64,000 nucleotides of DNA from Sycobia sp. Sy_11 (taxonomy: Eukaryota > Arthropoda > Insecta > Hymenoptera > Epichrysomallidae). The position numbers and the translations under genes are program-made. The stretch's first letter is position 1. Each line of letters begins with the position of its first letter. This document shows positions 24,541 to 37,639 of the stretch, piece by piece. Below the pieces are notes generated by a model. It saw nothing but the letters and a program-made list of their open reading frames with translations. It was not told where the DNA came from and did not search any database. The DNA lies in NCBI GenBank assembly GCA_018907035.1, contig JACCIC010000063.1, positions 620,001 through 684,000 on the forward strand. The letters run 5' to 3'.

Positions 24541-26890
24541 TTTTTTTTTCATTGTGTAAGATAGAAATCTGTTACGTTATGGAATTGTGTTCGAGTTACA
24601 TGGATTACTACACCAAAATGTTCGGAGGTCTAATTTGTCATCCATAACTTGCGATAACAAATATAAACTAGAAAAATTCTATAGCGATGATAAATCTGAT
24701 CAGAGTTTAACAGGTTCTAAATATACGAATTCGGTCGTCATTTCTAAAAAGTACTAAGAAACGTGAAATCCACGGAAGTAGAAACTTCCGAATAAATACG
24801 CCAGCATTGAGCTTTTACAAGTATTCAATACACTGTGAAAATCTATTTGCGATGTGCATAAAGAATTAAAATATTGAAAGCTACGAAAAATATTTTATTC
24901 AGAGTAGAATGGTTCACATGCTCCTTTGTGAATATTTATGAATACGCATATTTGTATGCAGATAACGGAATTTATCTTTCATTTTTATTAAAATGTTTAA
25001 TGATATTTTTATCGTCATAAAATATTTTATTGAAAGAAGTTTCGAAGCTTTTAAATGAAGAAGCTTCAATACTTTTTCCGATTCAATCAATATTTTTATT
25101 ACTCTTTTCTTTCGTTAAATAAGCTTAATGCAGTTTTTATTCGCCTATATTAAAATATAAATCGTGTGGTCGGAAATGGTTGGAACTGTCAACTGAGAAA
25201 TATTAGAAACTGATAAAATGATGATATTGTGAATGTAAATATTGTAATTTTGCAAAAAACGGATTTTTTAATGAAATTTCAATAAAAACAAAAATTAATA
25301 TGTATAACTTATTGTAGAAAAAACTACGTTATTTATACTTATCTGTATAAATTTTCGAATGTTGACGAATGATGTAAGTCGATAATGACCCGAATGATAT
25401 TTTTTATCACATTCTCAATTGCTAGAATAAAATCAGTTATCTGCAATTCTATTTGCATCTTATGAATAGTTTTAGATTTTGATCCATCAATTTTAATATA
25501 AAATTAGAAAACTTATGTTCAAGTTATCGTCTTCTTTCTAATAAAAACAGAAAAATTATTTTTTTATCTTTACAACAATTTATTATTTTTATTTTTATTT
25601 TATACTCCAATTCTCCATTATGTCTAAAGTTTTTGAATTTTTCAACCTTTAGAGTCAACATTGATGGCTCATGTTCTCATTGATCTAAAGTGGCTTCCAA
25701 TCCCGCTTAATAAATGCGACATTAAAAATATATATAATTACTTCATTTGTTTTAAATAACATTTCATGTTGCAAAAAGATCAGTTTTATATTTCAAAATA
25801 TATTTCTTAATCTAATAATGTAATGTAATAAAATTAATGTAATAAAATAATAAAGTTCGCATATTTCGACTAAAGATATAGTAAATTTGTTGAAAAAATA
25901 TTAATTTAAAATTACACATGTGACGATCAACAAATGAAATAGGATTAAATATAATAAATTTAACAATAAACTAACAACGAAATAAACTAGTAATTCTATA
26001 ACAATCTGTAATAATTTTTAAGCAATTACAAACACATCTCAGAGAAGCACCAGTAAGACAATGATAGATAAGCGCATGCACTCGACTTTTTATAGGGTCG
26101 CCCTTCCCTCGGCTATCAGATTTCTCAAATTTAGCGATAAGCCACATACGGCAGAGTGTCGATCTCTCGAAAAGTTTTGCCTCGCAGCCTTATTGGCCCG
26201 GATATGGAAGCTATGTTTTAAAGCTAGCAGTTTCTGTGTTTTTATAGAAACATTTCATATTCCAAATTACCAAATTTTGGTAAAAATAGAATATAGATTT
26301 CAGATTTACAACTTTCGAAAACCTAAATGTTTTCCGGTCACGGCACCGATGCATTTCAAAAATATAGCTTGCCAATAAGAAAATATGTCATTTTCCAGTC
26401 GCAGCGCTGACAATCTGAAATGCCCCGAGAGATTTTCAACTTTTAATATTTATTTAGCAATGAATGATTGCTATTATAAAGTTTTTAATAATTGTACGCA
26501 ATTATTCGCGCTTTCGCAAAATATTTAATTAACTTATACATCTACATTTCTATAAATGATACTGGCTATTCTTCACATAGTTTTAGAACATATTCTTATT
26601 TAATATAACGCAATAAATTTGTTTAGATTATTAAATTATGATTTTGATATATAACAACGAAACAATCTCGACTATGTTTATTATCTACAAATTATACTTA
26701 ATAACGAAGACATATATAATAGTAGGTACTAATATCAATAATTAATATATGCGTTAATTAGTTACTTTATAAAAATAATTACATAATAACAATAAATTAT
26801 ATAATAAATATAATAATAATACATATATTTATAATAATATTACCATATAAGTATAAAATGAAAAACTAAATTAGTTTTAACAACTTATAT
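24541..26890. other. AT-rich non-coding stretch
   Basis: A 105-codon open frame at 26,061-26,378 lies in slightly GC-richer DNA but shows no recognisable domain. Nothing else stands out. Confidence 0.45.
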
Positions 26891-26893
26891 TAA

Positions 26894-27095
26894 CCTTTAG
26901 AGTACCGGGGAGAAATTTCAAATCAATCTAAATTTCAATTCAATTAAAAGTTCTTTTGAGATTTTCAAAAGCTCCGTTTTTCTATAAAAAAGTGAGTTTA
27001 AGCGATGCACAAAAGACTAAACTAAGGCCAAGCCTTTGACAGATCGGAGCATGCAGCCTCCAGGCGTCATCCCGGCCCGGTACTGTTTTACGCAT
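26894..27095. mobile_element. piggyBac-like TTAA mini-element (MITE), copy 2
   Basis: TTAA at 26,890-26,893 is followed by CCTTTAGAGTACCGGGG. The inverted partner CCCGGTACT is at 27,076-27,084, and a GCGTCAT subterminal block at 27,064-27,070 corresponds to ATGACGC of the element at 13.5 kb. The right terminus is degraded and no right TTAA remains. Short and non-coding. Confidence 0.45.
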
Positions 27096-27099
27096 GGTA

Positions 27100-29680
27100 A
27101 TTTGAAATACGATTCTGTAATCAAACTTTCAAAATTCCAAATCGCAGATTCAAGATAGCGACCAACTTGTACTAAAATTGTTTTTTTTTTCACCGATTAT
27201 GCCGGAAATACGTCACATAAATGTTCACAGGCTTGATTTTCCACTATTATTCGCTAATTGTTTCTTCAATACGAACCCGATTTCAAGATTAACTAGAATC
27301 AACGACGTGGACGTGTTAAGCATCTAATTCCATCTGTTTTTTTATATGTTTCTTGGTTTTTCTTTTACATTTATAGATTTATTTATAATTATGGTAAATC
27401 GTTTTTAGTGCGATATACATAGAAATATACATTTTTGCCGGCCAGAACAGTTGCGAAAATAAAAAATTAGATTTCGTTTTATAAATATCAAGTTGACCCT
27501 AATATAGGCAGTGTACCCATTTTGGGCAAAAAGCTGGTTATATAGTTTTTCATCTCCCTCAAATTCATGGGATACGTATTTCGCCGATTTTCAATCCGCG
27601 CCGCGGTTTGTGAGATATTCAGGTGGAAATATAGAGTTTTAGATTGGTTTTCTATAGTAGAAAGAATTCATCAGAATTCATTTTGAGACAGTTTAAGTAG
27701 TCTTTTGATACTTGTCCTCGTGAACAGACGATTCCTTAAATTAATTATAATCGTATTAAATAAATTCATTTTATAAAGTATTTCTTGAGTCGGACATTTT
27801 ACATTCTAACATTCCACACCACAATTTGTATAAATTCAATACTAATAAATATTTTTATCCGTTCTATAGTCTTTTGAACTTTGAAAAGACTATATTATTC
27901 TAATAAAATATTTATTAGTTTGTTTTATATCAGTCGACGTGAGCATAGAATTCCCAATCCTTACCATAGATCGAGAGTTTCTCAATCCAAAATCTCGTGC
28001 TGTCCTCCTCACCCCCGCCCCCCCCCCGCCTTTCGGCTCGGCAATGCTAACTGCAATTTCCTACTGCGCACGTGTAAGCACATTCATAAATGAGAATGGC
28101 GACAGGAAGAGGTCAACAGGAGAATGAGCACTGCCTTTAAAAAGAAAACAGCATTCAGTCTTTATGCATTACAGACTTACGTTTTCCTTTTAATTACGCT
28201 TGAATGCGCGACACTCAGAATGAATGTAGAGAGATAGGGAGAGAGTGACAGAGAGATAGAGTGAGAGAGAGAGACAAATAGACAGAGAGAGAAAGAGAGA
28301 GGGAGAACGTTGGGGGGGGAGAGATAGAGAGTGCAACCATTCACAATAAATTCTGTTTTCACTAGAACCTTGTCCTCAGCACGATGAGTATTCATATGGA
28401 TCGAGTTGTCCTATCGTATCTGTTTGGATGGTTTATGTTATTTTGAAAGCTATTGCTTAGATTCTTAGACGCTTCTGGTTTACTAAATTTGAATTAGTTA
28501 ATTGAATTTTTTTAAGCATTACTATACCAAATACATTCTCATAATTAAGTGATATAATTAAAAGTCGTTTTGAATGGTTTTATCAATGGATAGAAGTAAG
28601 GAGTAATTGTTTTTATCAATTTATCGTTTTCTTATCCTCTTAAATTTAGTCTTTATTTATTATCTTCACTTTGAAATGCGCAACTTTCATTCAATTTGAA
28701 AGAATTGAAAAATTCAAAATTGCATGATAAAATATAAAATCGGGTTTAAATTTCATTTAACCCTTCAAGATGAATTTAGATGAAATCCAAAACTAGATAC
28801 TTAATACTTTTCTTACGGAATTTTGAAGGATATTAATCAATTGCATAATTGGTGATATTATAAGTTGTTGATCAAAACAGAAAAAATATAAAAATATATT
28901 TATTGCCCGCCCTTGGTCCTTAGGACGCATGTGGATGAAGTACTCAAAACCAATATCTGAAAAGCGAAATGACGCTTAATGCATTATCATTTGATTAGAG
29001 GTGTGCAGAGAAGAATGACAATATTTATACAATATTTATTGTATCTCATCCTTACGCAATGAAATGAAGATATCTTCTACACAACTTATAGAACAATTTA
29101 TAGAATTAGTGGCATGGCCTGTACACGATCTGTACATAAATGAACAATCCGTGAACCGGTCATCTTCCACGTTGAATTACATAAAATATTCTTAAAATTT
29201 TTGGATAAAAAATTATTGATCGTTTATTCTGTTTCTGATAGCTGGATAAACCAAAAAGTATAAATTTTACAGTTGAACTACGGTTGAACTTTTCTTCCGA
29301 AGTCGGTAAGAAGGCAATTAAATCTTACCCTTAGTAAACTATACTCGTTTGTTTATTCTTTATATCACATTAAATATTCATAGTAGAAATAGATTCCATA
29401 TTTTATTTGTAAAATGATAAAAGCGGTGTGATAGACATTTCAATGATATCTTTTCTGTTTTCTGCAATAAACGCAACAAACTTTCTAATAATGCTTCAGT
29501 TCGTGACGGGCGAAATAAACATATATACGTAAAAAAACCATTATGTCAGTGCACATTATATAGTCAGACATTTACAATTAAAGTAAAACTGAGCTAAAGC
29601 GTAAAAATATAACGTACTTTTAAGAGATAAACAGTCGAATATATTATACGCCAAATATATACACATAATCTACATATGTA
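27100..29680. other. AT-rich non-coding stretch with C-run and GA-rich patch
   Basis: Contains a C/G-rich patch with an interrupted C-run near 28,011-28,030 and an imperfect GA-rich stretch at about 28,225-28,330. No gene recognised. Confidence 0.45.
28225..28330. repeat. imperfect GA-rich repeat
   Basis: GA/GACA/GATA units with a G-run near 28,312. Confidence 0.8.
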
Positions 29681-30151
29681 ATACGGTTCGTTTGAAGAAT
29701 ATGAAATGTTGCATTGACATTGCAAAGTACAAGAGGAAGGAATACATAGAGAGGGGAGAAAAGGCGAAAAATAAAGAAGAGCAGCTAAGAGTTATGCAGG
29801 GAAAAATCTCCAGAAAAGAGGGGAGGGAGGGAGAGAGAAACATACGAACAGAGCCCATATGTACAGCGACGGCAAAAGTCTCGCGGATAATTAAGCGACG
29901 GGCGCGCACATTTAGCATCGGAGCGAGCACGGAAGTTCTTCGCGCGCACACATACATGCGAGCGGGAAAGAAGAGGGGGTGGACGGAGATGGCGAGGGGG
30001 AAGGACAGAGAGGGGGCTCTTTCGCCGAGCGCGAAATTACCTATGGCGCGTGAGAAACAACGCCCCGGGGCGGAAATGCGCCGCCGCGCTCGCGCGCTTA
30101 TATTCCGTGCGCTGTACGACGTCGGCGCGACGGTGCGGCGCGGTGCATTGT

Positions 30152-30160
30152 TATATAAGG
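30152..30160 (+). promoter_or_regulatory. TATA-box candidate
   Basis: TATATAAGG, identical to the element at 20,272, at the downstream side of a CpG-rich block. Supports a promoter but no gene is identified. Confidence 0.3.
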
Positions 30161-30255
30161 TTCGTTAGCTGGGCTCGCAAGTCTCGTCCTTGGCTTTTCA
30201 CGATCGAAATCGCCGGACGATGATGGCCGGCTTCGGTGATTTTCCAGTAGATATG

Positions 30256-30256
<1 letters not shown>

Positions 30257-30318
<62 letters not shown>

Positions 30319-30326
30319 GTATGTAT
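30257..30326. repeat. (TA)n followed by (GTAT)n microsatellite
   Basis: TA units to about 30,306, then about five GTAT units. Confidence 0.95.
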
Positions 30327-30600
30327 AGAGATATCCGGGCAACGACTGATTTTGCTGGTCCAGACGCACCTGTGTTGCGCGTTTCAGTGACGGTGATTGG
30401 TCGGAGCATCTAACGCGCGGTCGTGACACAGTCACCGCGGGGCGCGGCCATGTACAGGGCGCGAGGCTGCGGTATATCTATATATATGTGTGTATAGAAA
30501 TTATTTGATGGCGAGGAGCGGAACGCTAACGAGGGGCGATGTAGTTTATCACGCAGTTCGCTCGAGCGGGACTAAAATGAACTGGGATGAGCTCGATAAT

Positions 30601-31490
30601 TGAGAAGTTCAGGCAACGACAAGAAAATATCGGCCCAGAAATGTATTATTGAAAATTTTTTCGAGGTAATAAGAGCAGGGATTTTCTTGCTCGTTGAAAA
30701 GATCCTTATGATTAAGAAGTTATTTACTTCGTAATAAACTGTCTGTTAAAAAAGATCTATAATGCTTTCTTCCACAACATAATAAGTTATGATATTGCAG
30801 TGCGCGGCGGTGTCTATAAAAATCCCGAAGATTGCTTCAAAAAAGCATCAATAATCGAATACTAAAACTTGTACATAAAAATACTTTTGCATAGAAAAGG
30901 GCACTTAATTTAACACAAGAATTTGCATTTGAAAGCTTAAGATATAAATATAACGAATTAATTTATAAAAATTCTAGCTGGTTGTACAATTAACAGAAGC
31001 AGTAATATAAAAGAATTCAAAGCATATAATCAATTACCAAAAAAACTAAAAACATATGATATAAGTAAAGAACTAACAACTAATGTGTCCAAATAGTAGA
31101 TATGACATAATTTTTACTAGTTAATAATTAAATAAAAAAATTTACTTGACACCGTTTCGATCACGTTTCATCTGCATTCCTCGTGGTATTTGAATTACAC
31201 GAAAATGAAAGAGACATTTGTTTAAAAAATTTATATCGTCTATGTATTTAATAAATAAGGAATTTTTATTTTTAGTTTTTGAGGTAGTTTTATCAATTTT
31301 CTTCAGTGAACAGAAAATGTTTTCTTCTCTTCAAATTATTTCTATTATATGTATGTCATTGCATTAGAATAAATAAATTAGTTAATTGAAAGAAAATAAA
31401 ATAAATATTAAAAATGTATGTACGTATACTTATTTGGAGTCGTAAAGAATATTCTGTGGCTTAGAATCAGTACGGAGCCAAGTTAGAAAG
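30601..31490. other. AT-rich non-coding stretch
   Basis: No gene recognised. A minus-strand GATGA...CGAAAC...GTC string near 31,148-31,174 is discussed as a finding. Confidence 0.45.
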
Positions 31491-31492
31491 TA

Positions 31493-32746
31493 TTAGGAGG
31501 CAAATTTAATTTTCGGCCTTTACTTTTAGATGGTGATATAAGTAGTACGAAAAGTCAGATCTGTCGGATCTAGTACTTATTTTTTATTGTGTAAACATTT
31601 GTGTAAGCATTATAATTTTTTGATCAATGAAAAATGAATCGTGATAGGTCGTTTTTTCGACATGTCCTTTTCCACTATTTTGATTTGAAAAAAAGTGTAG
31701 CAGAAATTTATCGATAGCTTCAAAAATGTTATGGAGAACAAGTTCCATCACTTAAAACATATATAGAGTGGTTTCTACGGTGTAGAAGTGAAGATATTTA
31801 TGTTAATGACAAAGAGCGTTGTGGATACCCAATGATAGTGAATGTTTGAAGATAGTGAATTGCAAGCATTATTGGACAAAAACTCAGCTCAAATTCAGAA
31901 GGAACTCGCTAATGAGTTAGGAGTCAGTGGCAGAGTAGTTGGCAAGCGTTCACATGCGATCGGAAAGATTCATAAAGAAAGAAAATGGATGACACGATTT
32001 GACCGAAAGTGGAATTGATATAATCGAATCGATGTAACATCTCATTGTATTTACTTGACAGGTAAAAAAGAGTTTTCTGTGGCATATTGTGATTGCTGAT
32101 GAAAAGTGGACTTACTATGACAATCCTAAGCGCAAAAAGTCACGGATAGACACAGGCCAACCGTCCACATCGACAGCAAAACGAAGCATCAACAGCCAAA
32201 CAGTATTGCTATACATTTGATGAGACCAACAAGGTGTGCTGTCCTACGAGCTGCTAAAACCGAATGAAACCATCACTGACGAGGTATACGAACACAGTGA
32301 CTGAATGAATTGCAACTAAAGTTGATAAAATATAGATCAGCAGTCACGAGCCATAGGCGCAAAGTCATTTTGCTGCAGGACAACGCTCGGTCACATGTTG
32401 CGAAAACCGTCAAAAACACTCTGCTGGAGCAGGAATGGGAAGTGTTGCCACACCCAACGCACTTGCCAGACATAGAGCCTTCTAATTACCACCTATTTAG
32501 ATCGATGCAGCACGATCTGCTGATACACACTTCTAACATGTTCAAGAAGTGCGAGAATGTGTGGATGATTGGACAGTCTCGAAACCGCTATCGTTCTTTC
32601 GCCACGGTATTGCCGTATTGACATGAATATGAAAAAAAGTAGTAGAAAATGACTGAAAATATTTTGATTAAACTAAAGTGTATCCGTTTTTCATCTTAAA
32701 TACCCTTTTTCCTTAAAACAAGGTTTGAACTATGTTCGTCTCCTAA
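31493..32746 (+). mobile_element. mariner element, copy 1 (about 1.25 kb, both ends present)
   Basis: Bounded by TA dinucleotides. The 5' end TTAGGAGGCAAATT and the inverted 3' end TTAGGAGACGAACA form imperfect terminal inverted repeats. The length is normal for mariner. A related, more damaged copy lies inverted at 41.3-42.1 kb. Confidence 0.9.
31634..32671 (+). pseudogene. mariner transposase (D,D34D family), inactivated
   Basis: Starts MNRDRSFFRHVLFHYFDLKK, then stop codons and frameshifts. Recognisable blocks follow in different frames: YGEQVPSLKTYIEWF, ALLDKNSAQIQKELANELGV, the first catalytic Asp in IVIADEKWTYYDNPKRKKS, the second Asp in LLQDNARSHVAK, HPTHLPDIEPSNYHLF, and a C-terminus resembling FFRHGI to ENDxKYFD. 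The third catalytic position, 34 residues after the second Asp, is Asn in PSNYHLF. The overall span of about 345 codons matches the family. Confidence 0.9.
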
Positions 32747-34293
32747 TATTTTAAACACCTCTGATTAACCTCTCAACCAATGGCCTTCTCAAATGTAGCT
32801 GGGACAGATGAATCGATGTGCAACACATCGACTCCCTTGCCCAAATGATTTAAATAATTAATTACTAATTACTTTGTACAGCAAACAGTGTGTATTACTA
32901 CAGAGAGGCAATTTTCAGCATAAAAGATTTTCCAGATTTCATATCATTTTCATTATATATTCAACTAAAAAAATTGACAGAAAATAAGAAGAATAATTAC
33001 AATTTATATGGAAAATAGATACTTTAAGAACAATTTATTAAAAGTAAATTATAAAAATAAATTATTATTAAAAATTTAAAAATACATGCATTTCACTCGT
33101 AATTCATATAAAAATAATTCGAAATTTGAAAAGGAAAATCTTCTGTTTCACACTTCAGTCCAAAAAGTATCCACACATAAGTTTCTTGAATATTTGTAAA
33201 CTTATATTTCTTGGGAATATGATTAGATTGCTTTTGTATCCCGTCGCGATCCTTACATAAGAGTTGTTAATTTTTTCGAGTACAGCTAACTGTCTTGTTT
33301 GGTTGAATAGATGTTGGATGCTTCTATCTTCCATAAATCAGTCACATTTCTGATCTGTACAGCTGTAGTAAGGTTTATGAGGTAGCTCCCCTTTGTTAGT
33401 TTTATACTGCATATGCTTTATTTTCTTTGAAAATATCGATCATATGTCAAAATCTATTTCTATTTTGCTCAGGTTGAAGCGTAAATTTCTTTGCCAAACA
33501 ATCACAAGTTCCAGCTAACTTAAGTATTAGCAATTTAGCGAAATTAGGATAATTAAGAAACAGAAAGGTATGCGAATATAAGTAGCTAGGATTTAAAGTA
33601 TTTGTCGTTAAAATAAAAGGTTCTATGTTTGATTTTCAACGGATTCAAGCACGCAAGTTCAGGTACCTTAACAGTATGTTTAAAGCTATATTTGTGAGAA
33701 AAATATCGATTTTATAATTTTAAAGAATCCGGATATATCAATAAACACGTGAAAATAAATATTAACCTTTTATTTCACTCCCTTATGCTTAATCAATGGT
33801 AGAAGCAAAAGCTAAAATCATTCTCTAAAATCATTCTCTTTAAATCCGTACAAAAACTATAAAATCTATAAATATATAAAATCACTACTATTGAATCACT
33901 GTACCAATCGTTACAATACAACCCAAATTCGTACAGAGGTTGAGCCAAGAACTTCCCCTTCTTCAAATTCGGTAGAAAACATACTGAATGTTAAATCAGA
34001 TAATAGCGAGTACGACTAGGCATAATAAAATAAGTTTCTGATTTGGCATTTATTGATACTTTGAAACTTATTCTTATAAAGAATAGAATATAAAAAGATC
34101 GTGATTTCTCCCAATGCTAGTTTCAGGAGTAGAAAAGCTGATTAAAACCGGAGCCCAACGAAGCAAGGCTATTTGCCCGTACTTAAAAGAACTTATACCG
34201 AAGTTTCGATTGACCCTGTACAACGTAACATTTTATATCTTTCTCTTCTCCATCTCTTTCAATTTTCTATTCACCCCACATTCGCTCGGTTTT

Positions 34294-34295
<2 letters not shown>
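32747..34295. other. AT-rich non-coding stretch
   Basis: A segment around 33,155-33,180 (CAGTCCAAAAAGTATCCAC) resembles the ends of Tc1-like elements, but no partner repeat was found. No gene recognised. Confidence 0.4.

Positions 34296-34296
<1 letters not shown>

Positions 34297-34345
<49 letters not shown>
34297..34345. repeat. (TA)n microsatellite
   Basis: About 24 TA units. Confidence 0.97.
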
Positions 34346-34347
<2 letters not shown>

Positions 34348-34491
34348 CGGACTTTGCTCTACCGGGCGGTTTTGCTTGACAAATAAGAAATCCCCGGAAG
34401 GCCGTCGCGCGTTACCGGCAGAGGCGATGGTGCGCATCAACCGCGAGCTCAAGTCGCTTCCAATTTCGAGCGACCAGATCCGTTCGTCCCA

Positions 34492-34556
<65 letters not shown>

Positions 34557-34965
34557 AGAGATTGTAAGCCTTCTCCATTGCTGGTCGAATCAGCGCGGAA
34601 ATTCCCCAGCGGTGCCGTCCAGCATTTTTTCGCGGCCACTCCCGGATCATTTCAAAAAGCTCCTCCCGCGCTTACGCGAGCTCAAGTTCCAGTTTATTTA
34701 CGTCTCGGTGCACGAGGCGAATCGAGCGGTTGTATAGAAGCGAGCTGGCAGTGACCGCACAAAAGAGGAAGTTGGCCTCCGTGCCGTCCTTTTCTCTTCA
34801 ATTCCGGGGGCATATCCTTCTCTCTGTGAGCTCCAGCGCGCAGCGTTCAAGTTCAAGCTCGATTGGCTGCAACTTTATGAATCTATTGCGCTCCAATCGG
34901 CCAGATGTATGACCCTCGGTTGCTGATTGCTCGTCGACCGGCTACCGGCTCGATATAGATCGGAT
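34346..34965. other. GC-rich island split by a second (TA)n
   Basis: GC-rich DNA interrupted at 34,494-34,554 by TA repeats. Open frames in the area are mostly IYIY translations of the microsatellites. Confidence 0.4.
34494..34554. repeat. (TA)n microsatellite
   Basis: About 30 TA units, only about 150 bases from the previous tract. Confidence 0.97.
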
Positions 34966-35925
34966 ATTTTGGAGTATACGGTACAAACATTTTGGAGGGA
35001 TCTCTGTGAAATTGGCCGAATTCACTCCTGAGTGGGTTTCCATAGCAAGAGAATAAAAGACTTCCTAATATAAGATGTGATAGAAATCGCGATTTGTTAA
35101 GAAAGATTTATACATGTAATATACTACTGCTGGGAGGTTTAAAAACAATAATAATTTTAACACTTGTGTTGAACTAATTGAATTTAAATATATGTATATA
35201 AAGAAAGGAAAATATAAATAGCGATACGAATAATAGAGATACGAATAATTCCTTCTGCGCTCACACGGCGCCCTTTATAGACTTTCTTCTTATCGCGGGT
35301 CAAATTTCGGGCGATAAGCCCCATTCGTTGATCGCAGCCTAAACACTTCGTGCAGCCGGACGGTCGGAGAACCCGAGGTGGTAATCTGACACCGTCCAAA
35401 CCTCTTTCGTAAAATCTCAAGATTTTCCTCCGACTAATATTTGATTACCTTAGTTGTAAATCATATAGAAGTCAGTTTTCAGGAAAATCTTCGGTTTTAT
35501 CCGTCATGGTACGGATCAAGCGTATACCTTAGTTGTATACAGTTTGTGGCCTTTAACGAAGGTTTGCTCGCGATCCTGACTTCAATAATTAATTAATTTC
35601 AATTCAAACCCAATTAAATTAATTCATTGAGTCCAATTCAAAAATTCAAATTATATCTTATAAAATAAGATTTCAAATCGCCAACCGATGATTTCGTTAA
35701 GCATTATTCAATATCTCGTGTGTACTTACATATCATTTATAAACAGTTTTTATAATTCGTGCGGCGCCGTTTTGTCCGAGGAGATCGCATAACATTTCTT
35801 ACTCATATATTCTCCCGCAAATACAATATTAATCAATCTTTTATTTACATTACTTCCCATCTTAAAAGTAAACATTTCTCGCAATATAATTTATAACTAT
35901 ATTTAGTTACAAAAGAAATACTAAA

Positions 35926-35928
<3 letters not shown>
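34966..35928. other. mixed non-coding stretch with a small GC-rich patch
   Basis: GC-richer from about 35,245 to 35,580. No gene recognised. Confidence 0.4.

Positions 35929-35975
<47 letters not shown>
35929..35975. repeat. (TA)n microsatellite
   Basis: About 23 TA units. Confidence 0.97.
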
Positions 35976-35977
<2 letters not shown>

Positions 35978-37600
35978 GACAACGCGATATTATAAAAATT
36001 TCTTAAAAATTCTTACGTATTATTTTAATATCCATCAGATTACATAATTCCAACAATCAAAATCAGAAATTAATTTTATCTTTATACTTCTACTTTCTTA
36101 AACTATAAACATATAACATGAACTATAATATGACTATCGGCTATAAAGAAAATATATTATTTTAAATTTGAATTCAAACAATATTAAAACATTTGACGTT
36201 GAACTAATTATAATAATAGCTAGAATGGAATCGATTAATAAAAACTTTATTCTAAAAATTATAAACGCTAAAGACTTAATACTAATTTTTACATCTAGTT
36301 TCGATTCTGTTCGTAACAATACATATTTAAAACTTTTGTGAATTCTGATAATCAGAGAATCCCTTATATAATATGTATATTGTATTTAATAACATACAGA
36401 GAGACATATACATCATGGTATATTGACAAATTTCTAGAAATTCTATTATCTATATAATAATATTAGTATTGTAAATATCAAATACTTCACTATTATCATT
36501 TATGTAAAACTACTGTGAAAATTGATAAATAATATTCGTAATTTTTAAAATTATTTTTAATAAAATAATATTTGTTGGTTCTAACTAATTTTTTTTGTAA
36601 TAATAAAATTGTAATACATTAAGACCTCGTTACAATCGATTAAATTATTAAGCAACAAAAATAATATCACTTTGGAGCTAGATCCTTATAAGTAATTTAT
36701 TAGCAATATAAGTGTAGTTATAATTGTATCAACTAATAGGATTTCTAACGATAAATGCAACATATTTTAAATATTAATGTTTCACTGTTTTCATATTACA
36801 ATTTGTATAGTTTCTATAATAATGATCAATTATTCGACAATAGCGACAAATGGAAAAATACATAATGAATATAATGTCCTAAATAAATTCTATTTTACTG
36901 ATTTAATATAATAATATTATACCTGCTACTTATAACTGTCCTTTACACATTTCTTGCAAATAAAAAACAATAAAATGTCAATCAAGTAAAATTTCTTAAA
37001 TTAGGTTACTATAAGTGATAGAAAAAAAACGAAATGAGATGAATAAAATATTCCAGTAAGGTTTTTGTAGGTAGAATGAGGAATTGCCTCGAATAGCTAG
37101 AAATTGCCGGGCAATATAATATTAAAAAATGTAATTTTTTTGTAAAATTATAAAGTCCAAATGTTCGCGAAAAATCATTATAAATAATTGTTCGTTATGA
37201 AAAAAGGGCAGAATTTAATTAAAGTTAAGAAGTCACCTAGCTAGTTATTATCGGATATATAAATTATGTTAGGAGTGTTTTATATTAAAAAATTGAAAAA
37301 TTGATTTGAAATACAACCCGCTCATCGTATTAAACTTTGAATAATACGTAGCTATTTTTAAGCTATAACATTTTTAAATATTGCTGCAAATGACATAATT
37401 TAGACTTGACAAAAGACATTATATATTAATGTTAAATTATATATGTTTAGATAATTATGTTTATTTATTTATGTTGAAATTATTTCTGAAATCTAATTTC
37501 ATCACAACGAGAGGTGATAAAAATGCCGGAATATGATAATGATATATTTCTCGAATCAATAAGTTTCGAGTAAGATAATAAATAAAATATATCAGTAACA
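35976..37600. other. very AT-rich non-coding stretch
   Basis: Nothing recognised. Confidence 0.5.
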
Positions 37601-37639
37601 TTGAAAGAACGCGACATTATAAGGAACCGCTACACATCG

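Larger units (their letters stand above)
29690..30600. other. purine-rich to CpG-rich island with TATA box
   Basis: Purine-rich from 29,720, strongly CpG-rich from about 29,880 to 30,240, interrupted by a TA tract, then GC-rich again to about 30,560. A 158-codon open frame (29,692-30,168) is Lys/Arg-rich and opposed by antisense frames, without a domain. I treat it as chance in purine-rich DNA. Confidence 0.45.

Noticed and set aside
28758..28790. Additional TTAACCCTT piggyBac-like end
   Set aside because: No matching inverted end or flanking TTAA could be paired with it.
29692..30168. 158-codon Lys/Arg-rich open frame
   Set aside because: It lies in purine-rich DNA that is poor in stop codons, is opposed by antisense frames, and has no domain or splice context.
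32273..32473. Minus-strand open frame overlapping mariner copy 1
   Set aside because: Antisense shadow of the transposase catalytic region.
33155..33180. Tc1-like terminal repeat
   Set aside because: Only one end resembles such a terminus. No inverted partner or transposase was found nearby.
34267..34650. 127-codon minus-strand open frame
   Set aside because: Most of it is IYIY from two TA microsatellites.
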